From Bathynomus jamesi (lineage: Eukaryota > Arthropoda > Malacostraca > Isopoda > Cirolanidae): a DNA stretch of 64,000 nucleotides. This document shows positions 9,989-20,560 of this stretch, piece after piece. Made by a program: the position numbers and the translations under genes. Location: contig JAJOZX010000196.1 of the NCBI GenBank assembly GCA_023014485.1, positions 924,001 through 988,000 of the forward strand, in the 5' to 3' direction. The stretch's first letter is position 1. Every line of letters starts with the position of its first letter. The notes beneath the pieces are model-generated. The model was not told the DNA's origin and did not search any database. It saw only the letters and a list, made by a program, of their open reading frames with translations.

Positions 9989-10252
9989 TTACCCAAATAT
10001 TAGTAATATACAGAATTTTATTTCAATTATCCTCATTGTTACTATCTTTTGAGAAGTACGGTGAAAGGTGAAACACCGTGTAAAGAGATCACCTATTTTT
10101 TTAGGTTCCCTTTTCTTTAAGGTTATTTGCAAAGAAGAATACTTGTGGCTATTTTATTACCATACTTTGGCTCAAATTAAATGTGAAAATAGGAAAAGTA
10201 AAACACTTCGGAATATTAACGATTCAATAAAAATACTATACACAATACCTAA

Positions 10253-10289
10253 TTATATATATATATATATATATTAAATATAAAGTGTT

Positions 10290-10337
<48 letters not shown>

Positions 10338-10347
10338 TGTGTGTGCT
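10253..10347. repeat. (AT)n and (GT)n microsatellites
   Basis: About 22 bp of AT at 10253-10274 and about 50 bp of GT at 10290-10346. Confidence 0.95.
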
Positions 10348-11357
10348 AGAAAACACCTTCAACTGACCATTCAACAAGTTTGATTTAGGGGTTATATCCA
10401 TACACGTCTTTCTTTTTGCTGAACTTGTAGTAACACGCTACACGGCTACAGTATATATAATTTTGATTTAAACAGTCTTATCACAAATATTACTCCAAAG
10501 AAAATTCGTGAACTAATTTTCGTAATAACATCGTCAATTCAGAATGATTTACGTTTAATATCAGGCACTAACAATACCACCAAATTACACACCAAGTAAC
10601 TACACTTCTGAAGAACGAGTTACACCGCCATACGTTATTTTTGTAATTTAGTAAATCTCGCGATATTACAGAAAAATTGTCACTTGTTATATGGTAAGGG
10701 AGCTTTGATACAAAAGCTTTTCCCGATTAATTCGGAAGCTATTCGAACAATGAGTGGAGGCCGTGAACTTGGATGTTACGAATTTGAGGAGAACGGCTGA
10801 TGGAATTGAATCTTAGGAGAATAGAATTTAAGTAAAGGAAATATTTATTTGCATGTAGAAAGGAATGCCTTTCAAATTCTGCTTGTGTGGGTGCATGAAG
10901 GAAGGAATAAGGAAAGGATATCGGCTTCGCGGAACTGCGACGAAGTGAAAGGAGACAACACTAGAGAAATATTTCATAAAGGATGGAAAGATACAGTAAG
11001 AACCCAAAACAAATATTTAGTGCTTAAAAGAAGAAAAAAGATGTTGATAAGAAAGAAGACGAGTGATCGTTAAATACATAGAACATATTAGTAAAAGTAT
11101 AGACAGAGAGAAGGTAGGTCTGGCAATATATGAAAATAAGAGGAGATGGATACAACCACAAAATAGTCAAGTGTCGGTAAGAGAACATTTTTTTTTAAGC
11201 GGGTTTTGGTGATGAGTAGAAGTTTCCACGAACGAATAAAATTCTAAATGCGGTGTGATAAATTAAGTAATTTATATTACGGAGACAGAGAACATTATGC
11301 ATTTTAAAGCAAGACGAGAAGACGCGCACAGGATTGACGAAAACGGACGTACGGAAT
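10348..11357. other. Unassigned 1-kb stretch
   Basis: A plus frame at 10849-11073 (74 codons, Lys/Arg-rich) has no recognised domain. No inverted repeats or transposon motifs stand out. Confidence 0.4.
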
Positions 11358-11612
11358 TTATGAATTGAATTGAATGAATAGCAGTGCTTCACCGGCGCTT
11401 CGACTGCTGAGGTCATATCGCGCCGATACTAGAATAGGGAGAGAGGAACAGTGGAGAGAGAGCAGCGGAAGACCGTCCGTGAGAAAAGAGAGAGCAAGTA
11501 GTAGAGATAGCAGAGAGAGGAAAAAATTATACCCGAGTCATCTTAAATAGAGAATAAGAGGCCAGTCTGGCGGAGAAAGGAGCAAAGTGTGTCCTTTGGT
11601 ATAGGTGTGGAG

Positions 11613-12434
11613 TCACCCCAAAAGAGAAGAGTAAGAGTGGAGTCTGAAGGGCAGAAAGGGAGGAGCTGGGAACGGGCAGTGGCAAAAGCAGGGCAAACCA
11701 AGAGGCAATGTGAGACAGAGAAAGGAATGCCACGAGGGTAAAGGGGGGAGAAAATCCTCCGTCATGAGATGACCATGCGTAAGACGAGTGTGACCAATGC
11801 AAAGCCGCACCAGGGCAGTTTCAGAGCGTCGATCACATTCGCAGGAGGAAGGCCATTGACGAATTGTGGGTTCCAACGCTCTCAGGAAGTTCCAGGGGAC
11901 ATCTTTCCACTGGCGCTGCCACCGCCGGAGGAGTGCATCTCGGAAAACCCTCGTGAAATCCAACGCCGGGAGAGGTGTGTTAGGGTCAAGCGGCAGGGAG
12001 GACACCCTCTTTGCCGCAGCGTCCGCACACTCGTTGCCAGGAACACCGATGTGGGAAGGTATCCAACAAAAGGCGACCGACTTATGACGTGATGCTAGAA
12101 GAACAAGCCAGTCCTGGATCTGTCTCACCAATGGATGCGGGGAGATGAGTGAGGATAGGGCCTCAAGAGCGGTGCGGGATTCCGAATAAATAAAAAAAGA
12201 CGTACGTGAGAGCTGAGAAAGGAATCGAAGAGCTAAGAGAAGAGCAGAGAGTTCTGCCGTAAAAATGGAAGCCGCTGGGGGAAGAGATAGCGATTGAGCC
12301 ACTGACAGGAAGGCTGCCGCACAGCCCACTCCAAACGGCGAGCGAGAGCCGTCAGTGAAGACAGGGATAGAGTCAGAATGGGTTGAGAAATGGAATAAAA
12401 ACAATTGCGGAGGGCAAAGGGGTGGAAATTTCAC
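11613..12434 (-). pseudogene. RNase H and C-terminal zinc region of the I-like LINE
   Basis: About 273 open codons. RNase H landmarks in order are PVFTDGSRSPFGVGCA (first Asp), FTAELSAL (Glu), FIYSESRTALEAL (second acidic site, Ser-Glu here instead of the usual Ser-Asp) and WIPSHIGVPGNECADAAAK (His and last Asp). A tail LVRLCIGHTRLTHGHLM follows, as in I/Jockey-type LINE C-termini. The downstream frame shifts near 11700. Confidence 0.85.
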
Positions 12435-12439
12435 TTTGG

Positions 12440-13238
12440 TGCAGCAGAAAGGAAAGAGCAGATACGGAGGGAGGGGGAAGGATCAACGGGGGAAAGGTAG
12501 AGGGGCCATCTGTAGGCCATACGGTCGTACCAAATGGGGACGACGGTCAAATCAGGCCTAAGTGGAAGGGCCAAAAATGGATTGGTAGATCGGGTTGGTT
12601 GGAAGGAAACTGCCTAAAGCGAAAGAGGTATTTTAAGCCCTCTAAGGTGCGGTGGACATCCAGCGGGAAATGGCCACTTTCCGCATAAGTACTGACAATA
12701 GGAGAGGACTGGAATGCGCCGGTGCTGATGCGTACACCCAGGGAACAGATAAGGTCCAGCATGCGCAGGGCGGAAGCAGGGGCGGAGGAATAGGCCTGAC
12801 AGCCAGTCTAGTTTACTTTGGACCAAGGAGTGGTACAGTCGCCAAAGGGTGTGGCGGTCAGCACCCCAATCGGTATGGGAAAGGAACTTCAAAAGAGTGC
12901 AGGTCTGAAGGCACGAAGTCTTCAGTGACTTCGGGTGGGGAATCTAGGAGAGGCGGGAATCAAGGAGGAGACCTAAGAATCTAGTTTCGGGGACTACAGG
13001 GAGCGGTGATCCATAAAGAGAGGGAAGGGATGGCGGTGCAGTGGCGGCGACGGAAAATATGCATCACCACCGTTTTCAAAGGAGAGAAGCGAAACCCGTG
13101 GTCTGCGGCCCATCTGGAGACAGAGTCCAGGGCCGGCTGGAGGAGGCGTTCAAGAAAGGTGGATCGGGAACCGGGGCAATAAATGGCAAGGTCGTCGACA
13201 TAGAGGGTGGCCGTAATTCCCGAGGGCAGAGCCGTCAC
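12440..13238 (-). pseudogene. Reverse transcriptase part of the I-like LINE
   Basis: The 13238-12981 frame encodes GITATLYVDDLAIYCPGS, with the YVDD catalytic box, then FSPLKTVVMHI. 12892-12614 encodes a thumb-like segment (HTLWRLYHSLVQSKLDW). Frames are linked by shifts. Motif A lies upstream of the truncation and is absent. Confidence 0.85.
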
Positions 13239-13300
13239 TACATCGTCAACGTTAACCTAACCTAACCAATAGTCAAGGGCGTACAGTTGACCTAATTAGA
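13236..13300. repeat. Fragment of the CCTAACC-core repeat family
   Basis: TTAACCTAACCTAACCAAT followed by AGTCAAGGGCGTACAGTTGA. The same 40-odd bases recur in the palindromic elements at 46.8, 47.0, 48.8 and 49.6 kb. Confidence 0.7.
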
Positions 13301-13563
13301 CATTCAGTTAACCTACATTAAATATCTTATTTTCAACAAAATCGAAAACAGTACATGAAACGGAAAAGATCCAAATGGTGTAAGCTATGTTAGGCCTAGT
13401 AACATCTTCATAGTGTCATAACTGTTATTTTCTAATATTTTCAAAATGATACATAGCTGCTTGCACCATTTATTTTGCTCTATCGATTGATATACTGTAT
13501 GTTTCGTTACTGTAGCGTGTTTCATGGTAATGCGGGTGTCTTGTAAAGTTTTACCAAATATAC

Positions 13564-13564
<1 letters not shown>

Positions 13565-13611
<47 letters not shown>

Positions 13612-13616
13612 AATAT

Positions 13617-13690
<74 letters not shown>
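13565..13690. repeat. (GT)n/(AT)n compound microsatellite
   Basis: Alternating TG and TA tracts. Frames reading YIYIYI are artefacts. Confidence 0.95.
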
Positions 13691-13692
<2 letters not shown>

Positions 13693-13726
13693 GGAATGAA
13701 CTCAGAATGGTCCCCGAGGTTTTTAT

Positions 13727-14215
13727 GATACACACAGACCGTGCATGGAACAAGGAACTCTTCTAGGAAAATTAAATCCACTATAGTCCGAATAAGTAAT
13801 GATAAATGACAAATACTATAGTTTTTTTCTTTTTCCATGATGCTAGCCCGACGTGGGCAACGGGTCACTCGCAAAGAGGTCCCAAAAATATGGCTTCCCT
13901 CACCAGCAAAGCAGATAGGATCCAGCTTTGGGACAGGATCTAGGGTTTAAAGCAGCCTAGCCCAGCTACATTTAGAACCTCAATATAAGCAAAAGACTCG
14001 CTGCCTTCATGTCAGATTGAACATATCAAAGAAAAAGGGGTAACTATTATATTTTTAGCCAAAACCAAAACTTAAACCTCAACTGGCAGAATTGAGCGTC
14101 CACTTTTCAAGGCACATAACATGTCCGTTTCATGTTGTCATTTACCATTACTTATTCGGACTATAGTGGATTTAATTTTCCTAGAAGAGTTCCTTGTTCC
14201 TTGCACGGTTTGTGT

Positions 14216-14220
<5 letters not shown>
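13727..14220. repeat. Inverted-repeat element with ~87-bp arms
   Basis: 13727-13813 and 14133-14220 are inverted copies (shared words AAGGAACTCTTCTAGGAAAA and CACTATAGTCCGAATAAGTA) with a few differences. The 320-bp spacer has no clear coding. It is flanked on both sides by AT microsatellites, so a target duplication cannot be read. It may be a MITE or a paired terminal repeat of a Penelope-like element. Confidence 0.75.
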
Positions 14221-14246
<26 letters not shown>

Positions 14247-14284
14247 GGGATGAATTTCACAATAAAACACGTGAAATGAATGAA

Positions 14285-14421
14285 TGCTGCAAACCCACAA
14301 GGAAAAAGATAAACGATTCCAAGGCCTTTCGTGTATTCAGAGCTACACCTCGTCAGGTGTAGCTCTGAATACACGAAAGGCCTTGGAATCGTTTTTCTTT
14401 TTCCTTGTGGGTTTGCAGCAT
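14285..14421. repeat. Near-perfect palindrome (~66-bp arms) with a hammerhead-like core
   Basis: The arms begin CTGCAAACCCACAAGG and meet near 14351. On the minus strand, CTGACGA (14356-14350), a stem II (GTGTA/TACAC), GAAA (14330-14327) and the self-complementary GGCC then TT (14326-14321) match a hammerhead core. The 5' strand of stem I is missing at the palindrome centre. AT microsatellites flank both sides. Confidence 0.75.
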
Positions 14422-14446
14422 ATATATATATATATATATATATATA

Positions 14447-15771
14447 CTGGGTGGACCAAAAAAAACTATTACCCAACTTTTTAAAAAATATTGTGGCTCA
14501 CCCTGTACATTGATCTTACTGCTGAGACCGTATGTTGTACTCATACTTTTACTCTTTCAAATGCTGGCTTTGAATCTAGATTCAACGCCCGAGGAGTAGA
14601 GGTACAGGCTCACAACTGGAGGGAGGTATCAGAATATGGTGCTCAATTGAAAGGCGGTCAAAGTCAGCAACTGATACTTTCAGATGACAGTCAGTTTCTC
14701 CATAAATAATTAATTTCCCTAATTTTTACACAAAATAATTAATTTACTTTCCTTTTTCATTTCAGACTATCATTCTGCTATAGTTAGTGAACAAGTTATA
14801 ACATAATGAAATAATAATAATAATAATAATAGTTGCTTTGGAAGATGAAGCATTGATATTGAACCTGCGTGAGGAGAAACACTGGGGTGCAAAACGAATG
14901 AAGAAAGAGTGTCCAAATAAACGATGGACGATACCTGGACTTCAATATCTCATAAAGAAAATCGATATCACAGGGTCGACCAAACGAAAAGAAGGCAGTG
15001 GAAGGCCAAAATCGTCACGTACTAAGGAAAATATTGACACGGTTTCATCCATGATATGCAGTCAAGAAGAACGGCCCAACACTCAAGTCCGTTAGAGAAA
15101 TTTCAAAAACTACTGGTATTTCTCGCTCTAGTGTTCGTCGTATAGTAAAAGATGATAAAGCAAGCAAGCAAGCAAGTGTTGAAAAATGTCGTGCTCTGTT
15201 AGATCGATTCCTGGACAAAGAAGTGTCGAACATATGGTTCAGTGACGAGAAGACCTTTACGGTTGCTTCAACAATAAATACGCAAAATGACCGAGTTTAT
15301 GGAAGACAGGACAAAAAAGCTATCAGTCTAGATCGACTTTGTAGGGAACGTCCGCATTTTTCTCAGAAAAGTCATGGTTTCCATCTTTATTTCAAAGTTA
15401 GGGAAGTCAGACATTGTTTTTGTTGATCAAAATGCCAAAATCACTGCTGCTAATTACCAAGAAAAAATCCTTGATGTGGTACTGCCGTCAATAAGGGAGA
15501 AATCAAGGTTGCAAGCGTGCATTGATAATGGAGGAAGGCACATTCCACATCTTGGACTCAATTAGGTAACTGTATAAAACAAAGTTTTTCTACCCGTGTC
15601 TGTATAACAGCGAATTACAAAATAATGGTTACAGTTAACAAAAATCCAACTTCACCACGAGATAGACTATGAAATTCTATACAGGACAAATATATTGATT
15701 GTACAAATAACATTTGCTAAAGGTAAAATTATATTGTTCAAAATCAGGGTAATAGCTTTTTTGGCCCACCC
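14447..15771 (+). mobile_element. Mariner/Tc1-type element (~1.3 kb)
   Basis: The left end CTGGGTGGACCAAAAAAAAC and the right end (complement of TAGGGTGGGCCAAAAAAGC) are imperfect inverted repeats flanked by TA. It encodes a degraded transposase. The BEL/Pao element begins 9 bp beyond its right end. Confidence 0.8.
14838..15565 (+). pseudogene. Mariner/Tc1 transposase, degraded
   Basis: The first frame (14838-15095) carries a helix-turn-helix-like N-terminus and a GSGRPKSSRT hook. After a frameshift come TTGISRSSVRRIVKDD (second helix-turn-helix) and SNIWFSDEKTFTV, whose Asp is the usual first catalytic residue. A third frame gives FVDQNAKITAANYQEKILDVVLPSIRE. The second and third catalytic positions were not found before the stop at 15565, so the C-terminal part is deleted. 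It is not functional. Confidence 0.8.
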
Positions 15772-15779
15772 TATATATA

Positions 15780-16371
15780 TGTTAGAAAATCTAGAAGAGG
15801 AAGAACCATTGTTGTCCCAAGGCGATATGATGACTAAGCTGATTGATGCAGCATTGCTTGTATATATTAAGTTAAGGTGTATATATATCCATCACATAAT
15901 TGTAAGGTTAGTGAAAAATTAACTTGATTAGAGCTAGCATTTTTGGGCTCTTGTGGCATCAGTGTTTGGCCACTCTGGTGGCATCATTTTGGGGCGCTGC
16001 GCGTCCTTTCTACTCGTTTGTGGGATCGTACGTACAGGGTGTGGTCTGATAGAGAGCTCTCTTGCAATTCAGTTTGGTTGTTTAGATACAAGATTGTTGC
16101 ATCGTGCAATAGTCCAGGTTGCGTTGTTGTTGCAAAGTTGAGAAAGAAGACCATAAATAGTACCCCTTTTGTTTTTATCTTAAATTCATACAACTAAGGC
16201 CTAAGGTAGGCCCACATCGAGTCAGCAACCCTGAGGTAGGACCTAATAGAATCTCAAGTCCGTAAGTTTTAATTTTAGCTTAACTTGGGCTGTAGGTAGA
16301 ACTGGCCCTTTAGAATTTGGCCGTTCACGGCTCAGCTGGGATTTTGAACCCAATAAATAAATAAAATAACA
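15780..16371 (+). repeat. 5' LTR of the BEL/Pao element
   Basis: 592 bp, TGTTAG...AACA. Differs from the 3' LTR at about eight sites, including a 2-bp AT length change near 15885 and single-base changes near 15914, 15964 and 16136. Transcription should start within it; no core promoter was resolved. Confidence 0.95.
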
Positions 16372-16389
16372 TGGTCCTTCAGAACCGGA
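16372..16389 (+). promoter_or_regulatory. Primer binding site
   Basis: TGGTCCTTCAGAACCGGA starts directly at the LTR border; the leading TGG complements a tRNA CCA end. The tRNA itself was not identified. Confidence 0.65.
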
Positions 16390-16480
16390 TTCTAGCCCAA
16401 GACTAAGTCAGTGACTATTTTTCGGCAAAGTTCTGATTGTGCAAAGTGTAGCCCAAGTTAGGCCTAGACGGGTTGAGCAT

Positions 16481-16708
16481 TATTGAGTTAAGGTCCCAGG
16501 GTAGAAAGTTTGGTCGCCCAATTGCGAAACTTGGCCACTCGTCTGTCGTTGTTTTTGGCCTACATTTTTACCAGTTTGGTTAATTTTGGTTTATTATTGA
16601 ATTAAGGTCCCAGGGTAGAAAGTTTGGTCGCCCAATTGCGAAACTTGGCCACTCGTCTGTCGTTGTTTTTGGCCTACATTTTACCTGTTTGGTTAAATTT
16701 GGTTTATT
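16481..16708 (+). repeat. Two tandem 114-bp units in the leader
   Basis: TATTGAGTTAAGGTCCCAGG (16481) recurs as TATTGAATTAAGGTCCCAGG (16595), and the whole 114-bp unit is near identical, lying between primer site and gag. It may carry packaging or dimerisation signals, by inference from position only. Confidence 0.85.
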
Positions 16709-17224
16709 ATTCGTAGGCGAAGGTTGCAGACTTCAGTGCGCCAGTTACTTGGGTGGAAAAATTGGTATTCCATACTGATGGTTGGTTAGTACCCCACCTA
16801 GCAATTCAGTTTATTTGAAAAAAGCAAAATTTATGTTTGATCAGTTTGGTTAAGTATTTCTGCCAATTCAGCTCATTTGGCATTGAGCCCAATTGTGGTT
16901 TGCATTGAAGATGAGTGCATCTGAATTGAACAAGTTTAAAAAAAGGAGAAGCGTCTACAAAGGTCTAATTACAAAGGTCATTGCCACAATAGATTCTGCC
17001 ATAGAGCAAGAGGATTTACGCGTAGTGACTGCGCAGCTTTCCATATTAGAAACTAAAAAGGTTGCTCTAAGTGAAGTAAATGTTAAAATTGAGGCTCTTA
17101 TAGAAGAGGATGAAATAGAAAATAACATAATTTACTTTGAAGAGATTATTGATGATATAATTAAAGTAGGCCACCGAGCAAAAGAGTTTAGCAGCTCATT
17201 ACAGTTAGAGACCAGGTCTAATAA

Positions 17225-19592
17225 CACTGGTCAACAAAGATTTTTCATCAGAGTAAAATTTGTGGTGGCTGGATAGCATTTTTCACGCTGATTCCAAAAC
17301 TGCATTCAGATTTTTTCTAGCACGTATAGTTTTCAAGATGAAGGCATATATATAACTACACAGATTTAACCATTTTAAATAGGCAAAATACTAGTATTTC
17401 AACATTTGATTGTGTTTATTTTATTGTGTTTTTTTAGTTTATTCATCTTATTTATTTCAATTATCTTAATTATACATCTTATGTATTTCAGGTGTGAGCT
17501 TTTACGTCTAGCAGCATTGTGATTCAGGCAACAACGCCGTGCTTTGTGTGTCAAAAGATCAGTACAGTCCAAGAACTTGTTGTGTCAAGTTGGTGTACAT
17601 TTTTTTGGAATTTATAGTTTGCTCAGGTCAGTCAACATGCCTCGACAATGTAAGAATGACCCCGACAAGTTCTGTTTCGTATGCGGCCAGTTGACAACTA
17701 AAACACAGCGACGAAGTATTACAACCGACATTAAGAAAATATACAAGCTATACTTTGGTTGCCATCTAGGTGACCAAGATAAACCATGGGCGCCACATCA
17801 AATCTGTTCTGGCTGTTCAAATGGATTACGTGATTGGCTTAACAAAAAGAAAGCTTCAATGCCATTTGCCATACCCATGATATGGAGGGAGCCGAGAGAT
17901 CATCATGAAGACTGTTATTTTTGTAGTGTGAACTTAATGGGGTTTTCTGCCAAGAACAAACACCAGATTGTATATCCAAACTTGGATTCAGCACGTAGAC
18001 CAGTAAAACATGATGAAACATTGCCTATTCCAATTCCCCCAAGTGATAGGCTAGATTCTATCATAGATGACATGGAAAGTGATGAAGGTGCAACTGGCGT
18101 TTCCGGACCATCTACAGAACCAGAGTACACTTTTGAAGGTAGACATTTAGAGCCTAAAAAGTTAACCCAAGGACAGTTGAATGATCTTGTTAGAGACTTA
18201 TCGCTGTCTAAAGAGAAATCAGAGCTTCTCGCCTCAAGACTAAAGGAGAACAATTTACTTGAGAACAATGTTCGTATTAGTTACTACCGAAAGCGGAATT
18301 TTGAATTAACAGCATTCTTTTCAGTAGACGGTCCTCTCTGTTATTGCCATGACATCAATGGACTATTTACAGCCATATCTCAGACGTATGTGGCATCTGA
18401 GTGGCGCCTCTTTATTGATTCGTCGCAGAGAAGCCTGAAAGCAGTTCTTTTGCATAATGGTAATATAATGCCATCCATCCCCATTGCCCATTCCGTCTAT
18501 CTAAAAGAGACATATGACAATATGGATATACTACTTAAGGCAATCAAATACGACAGTCATCAATGGAATGTTTGTGGAGATCTAAAAGTTATAGGAATGC
18601 TTATGGGTATGCAGTCAGGATTCACAAAATTTTGTTGTTTCCTTTGCCTGTGGGACAGTCGCTCCACTATAGAACATTACACCAAAAGTGACTGGCCACT
18701 TAGGTATACATATGTCCCAGGGATAAGCAATGTCCAGTCTGTCCCTTTAGTGGATCCCCAAAAGATCTATCTGCCACCTCTTCACATTAAACTTGGTTTA
18801 ATGAAGAATTTTGTTAAAGCAATGGGTAAAGTCAATTCTGAAGGGTTCCAATACCTTTCAAGGAAATTTCCGAAGGTTACTGCAGCAAAATTGAAGGAAG
18901 GAATTTTTGTTGGGCCACAAATAAGGGAGGTTTTGAATGACACTGAATTTGAAAAAGTCCTAAGTCCGCTGGAATTGAAGGCTTGGCTGGCGTTCAAATG
19001 GATATGTGAAAACTTTCTTGGAAGCAACAAGTCACCTGCGTATAAGGATGGAGTCAAGAACCTCCTTGATGCCTTCAAAGAAATGGAGTGTCGAATGTCG
19101 TTAAAAATTCACTTCCTGCATTCCCACTTAGATTTCTTTCCTGAAAACCTTGGTGCAGTGAGTGACGAGCAAGGAGAGCGCTTCCATCACGATATTCAGA
19201 TGATGGAGAAGCGCTACCAAGGATATTGGAATGAAAGCATGATGGCGGACCATTGTTGGATGCTGTATCGTGACAATCCAGGCCAAATTTACAAAAGGAA
19301 ATCACACTCACAGCGCTTTTAATAAAATAATGTATATATTCTTTATTTATAAGTACATTGAATAAGGTATATGATGTATTTGTTGTTTAGCATTCCTAAG
19401 TGTGATCTATACATCCATAAATTTTCTTATAGCAATATCAAAAACTTAAAAATATCAAAACCAGTGTATCTATATAACTATACGTGCTAGAAAATAAATA
19501 AAACCAGATTCGGAATCAGCGCGAAAAATGCATTAAGAAAAGTGTGATCATGTTTGTGATGAGGAAAAAAAGTTTCATTTTGTTGGCCAGTG
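17225..19592 (+). mobile_element. 2.37-kb DNA transposon, CACTG ends, TSD TAA (family T)
   Basis: Ends CACTGGTCAACAAA (17225) and the complement of CACTGGCCAACAAA (19592) begin imperfect inverted repeats of roughly 110 bp with shared words CACGCTGATTCC/CGCGCTGATTCC and TTCTAGCACGTATAG. TAA flanks both sides, and removing the element plus one TAA restores the gag frame, so the duplication is 3 bp. A second copy of the family lies at 52792-53798. CACTA-like or PIF/Harbinger-like groups have similar duplications, but I cannot place it. Confidence 0.9.
17637..19322 (+). CDS. Uncharacterised transposase-like protein (561 codons)
   Basis: The longest intact ORF of an apparently functional kind. 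The ATG at 17637 (AACATGC, A at -3) is preferred over an in-frame TTG at 17544. The N-terminus has CFVCGQL, CHLGDQDKPWAPHQICSGCSN and CYFCSVN: three CxxC pairs, probably a zinc-binding DNA-binding head. The middle has RLFIDSSQRSLKA and WNVCGDLKVIG with candidate catalytic Asp residues, then CCFLCLWDSR, a CxxC insertion typical of several DDE transposases. The end has SDEQGERFHHDIQMMEKRYQG and MMADHCW. AATAAA overlaps the stop codon. To my knowledge similar proteins occur as uncharacterised repeats in invertebrates. Transposase function is inferred. Confidence 0.75.
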   Translation: MPRQCKNDPDKFCFVCGQLTTKTQRRSITTDIKKIYKLYFGCHLGDQDKPWAPHQICSGCSNGLRDWLNKKKASMPFAIPMIWREPRDHHEDCYFCSVNLMGFSAKNKHQIVYPNLDSARRPVKHDETLPIPIPPSDRLDSIIDDMESDEGATGVSGPSTEPEYTFEGRHLEPKKLTQGQLNDLVRDLSLSKEKSELLASRLKENNLLENNVRISYYRKRNFELTAFFSVDGPLCYCHDINGLFTAISQTYVASEWRLFIDSSQRSLKAVLLHNGNIMPSIPIAHSVYLKETYDNMDILLKAIKYDSHQWNVCGDLKVIGMLMGMQSGFTKFCCFLCLWDSRSTIEHYTKSDWPLRYTYVPGISNVQSVPLVDPQKIYLPPLHIKLGLMKNFVKAMGKVNSEGFQYLSRKFPKVTAAKLKEGIFVGPQIREVLNDTEFEKVLSPLELKAWLAFKWICENFLGSNKSPAYKDGVKNLLDAFKEMECRMSLKIHFLHSHLDFFPENLGAVSDEQGERFHHDIQMMEKRYQGYWNESMMADHCWMLYRDNPGQIYKRKSHSQRF

Positions 19593-20560
19593 TAATGAAA
19601 CACAACACTCAACAAATGATGTTTGTGAAGTTAAGGTTAACAGATCTACAGTTCAATTACCGAGGCTTGTACTCAAAACATTTTCTGGGAGCATTCAGGA
19701 ATGGCAAGGATGGGCAGACAGTTTTCAATCAGCAGTTCATTCTAGTCAAGTGTTAAGTGCGGTGGAGAAGTTTAATTATTTGCAGTCCCTCTTGGAAGGG
19801 GAGGCAGCAAAGACAATAGCAGGATTAGCATTAACAGAGGCTAATTATAATGTGGCTTGGGATATATTAAAGAAACGGTTTGGTAAGCCAGAGATCTTAA
19901 TTAAAAGCCACCTCCGTGAACTTTTAGCTATACCTCCTGTTAACAATCCTAATAGTGTTAAGGAGTTACGGCAGTTATATGATGAATTTGAAGTTAGAAC
20001 TAGGTCCCTGGACAACTTGGGTGTAGGAATGGAAAGGTATGGTATAATGTTGGTTACTATAGGAGTATAAATTGCCTAGCTCAATTTTGCTTGAATTAAG
20101 TAGGGGACACTCTACAGAACATGTGTACATCCCCTTCAGCAGATGTTAAGTCTTTTAGGTACAGAATTAGCAAGACGAGAGGGAATTGAGTTTGCACAGT
20201 GGGATGGTAAACAAGGGGACAAAGGCAGGCACAGCACCAAAGTTTCCACAAAAAGGAATAGCCCAGGTACAGTGTCAGCTCTACATGCATCCTCTGAGAA
20301 TAAATTAAAGGGAATCAAGGAATGCATATTTTGCGAAGGCAACCACAAGTCATATAAATGTGAGGTGGCCGGGGCTTTACCTTTGAGGAGAGAAAGGACA
20401 GGGTAACTAAGTCCACAGCATGTTTTAAATGTTTTTTGAAAGGTCATAGAGCAAGGTTTTGTAAGTTTAAAATTTTGTGCGAAAAATGTCATGGTAGGCA
20501 TCAGCCATTATTGTGTGAAAACACTCCTAGTACACCTACCCCAGCAGTAGAGACATCAGT

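Larger units (their letters stand above)
11358..13245 (-). mobile_element. I-like LINE with RNase H, 5'-truncated
   Basis: On the minus strand the order is RT palm and thumb (13238 to about 12550), RNase H (12434 to 11613), then a short 3' region ending in an ATTCA-type tail (plus TTGAATTGAATGAAT, about 11358-11385). It lacks the endonuclease and the front of RT, as expected for incomplete reverse transcription. It abuts a CCTAACC-core fragment at 13240. Confidence 0.85.
16911..20560 (+). pseudogene. gag: gag of the BEL/Pao element, split by a transposon
   Basis: Starts at ATG 16911 (MSASELNKFKKRRSVYKGLI); an in-frame upstream non-ATG start exists but is less likely. The frame is open to 17224, where the 2.37-kb element enters, and resumes at 19593. 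Next comes the Pao capsid-like region (PRLVLKTFSGSIQEWQGW), then zinc knuckles CIFCEGNHKSYKC and CFKCFLKGHRARFC. Shifts or stops lie near 20068 and 20400. Structural protein of the particle. No restored reading frame is given. Confidence 0.85.

Noticed and set aside
11769..13265. Plus-strand frames rich in Gly and Arg over the I-like LINE
   Set aside because: Antisense of clear RNase H and RT coding.
17544..17636. N-terminal extension of the 561-codon protein to 592 codons
   Set aside because: It starts at TTG; the ATG at 17637 has a better context and leads directly into the cysteine-rich head.
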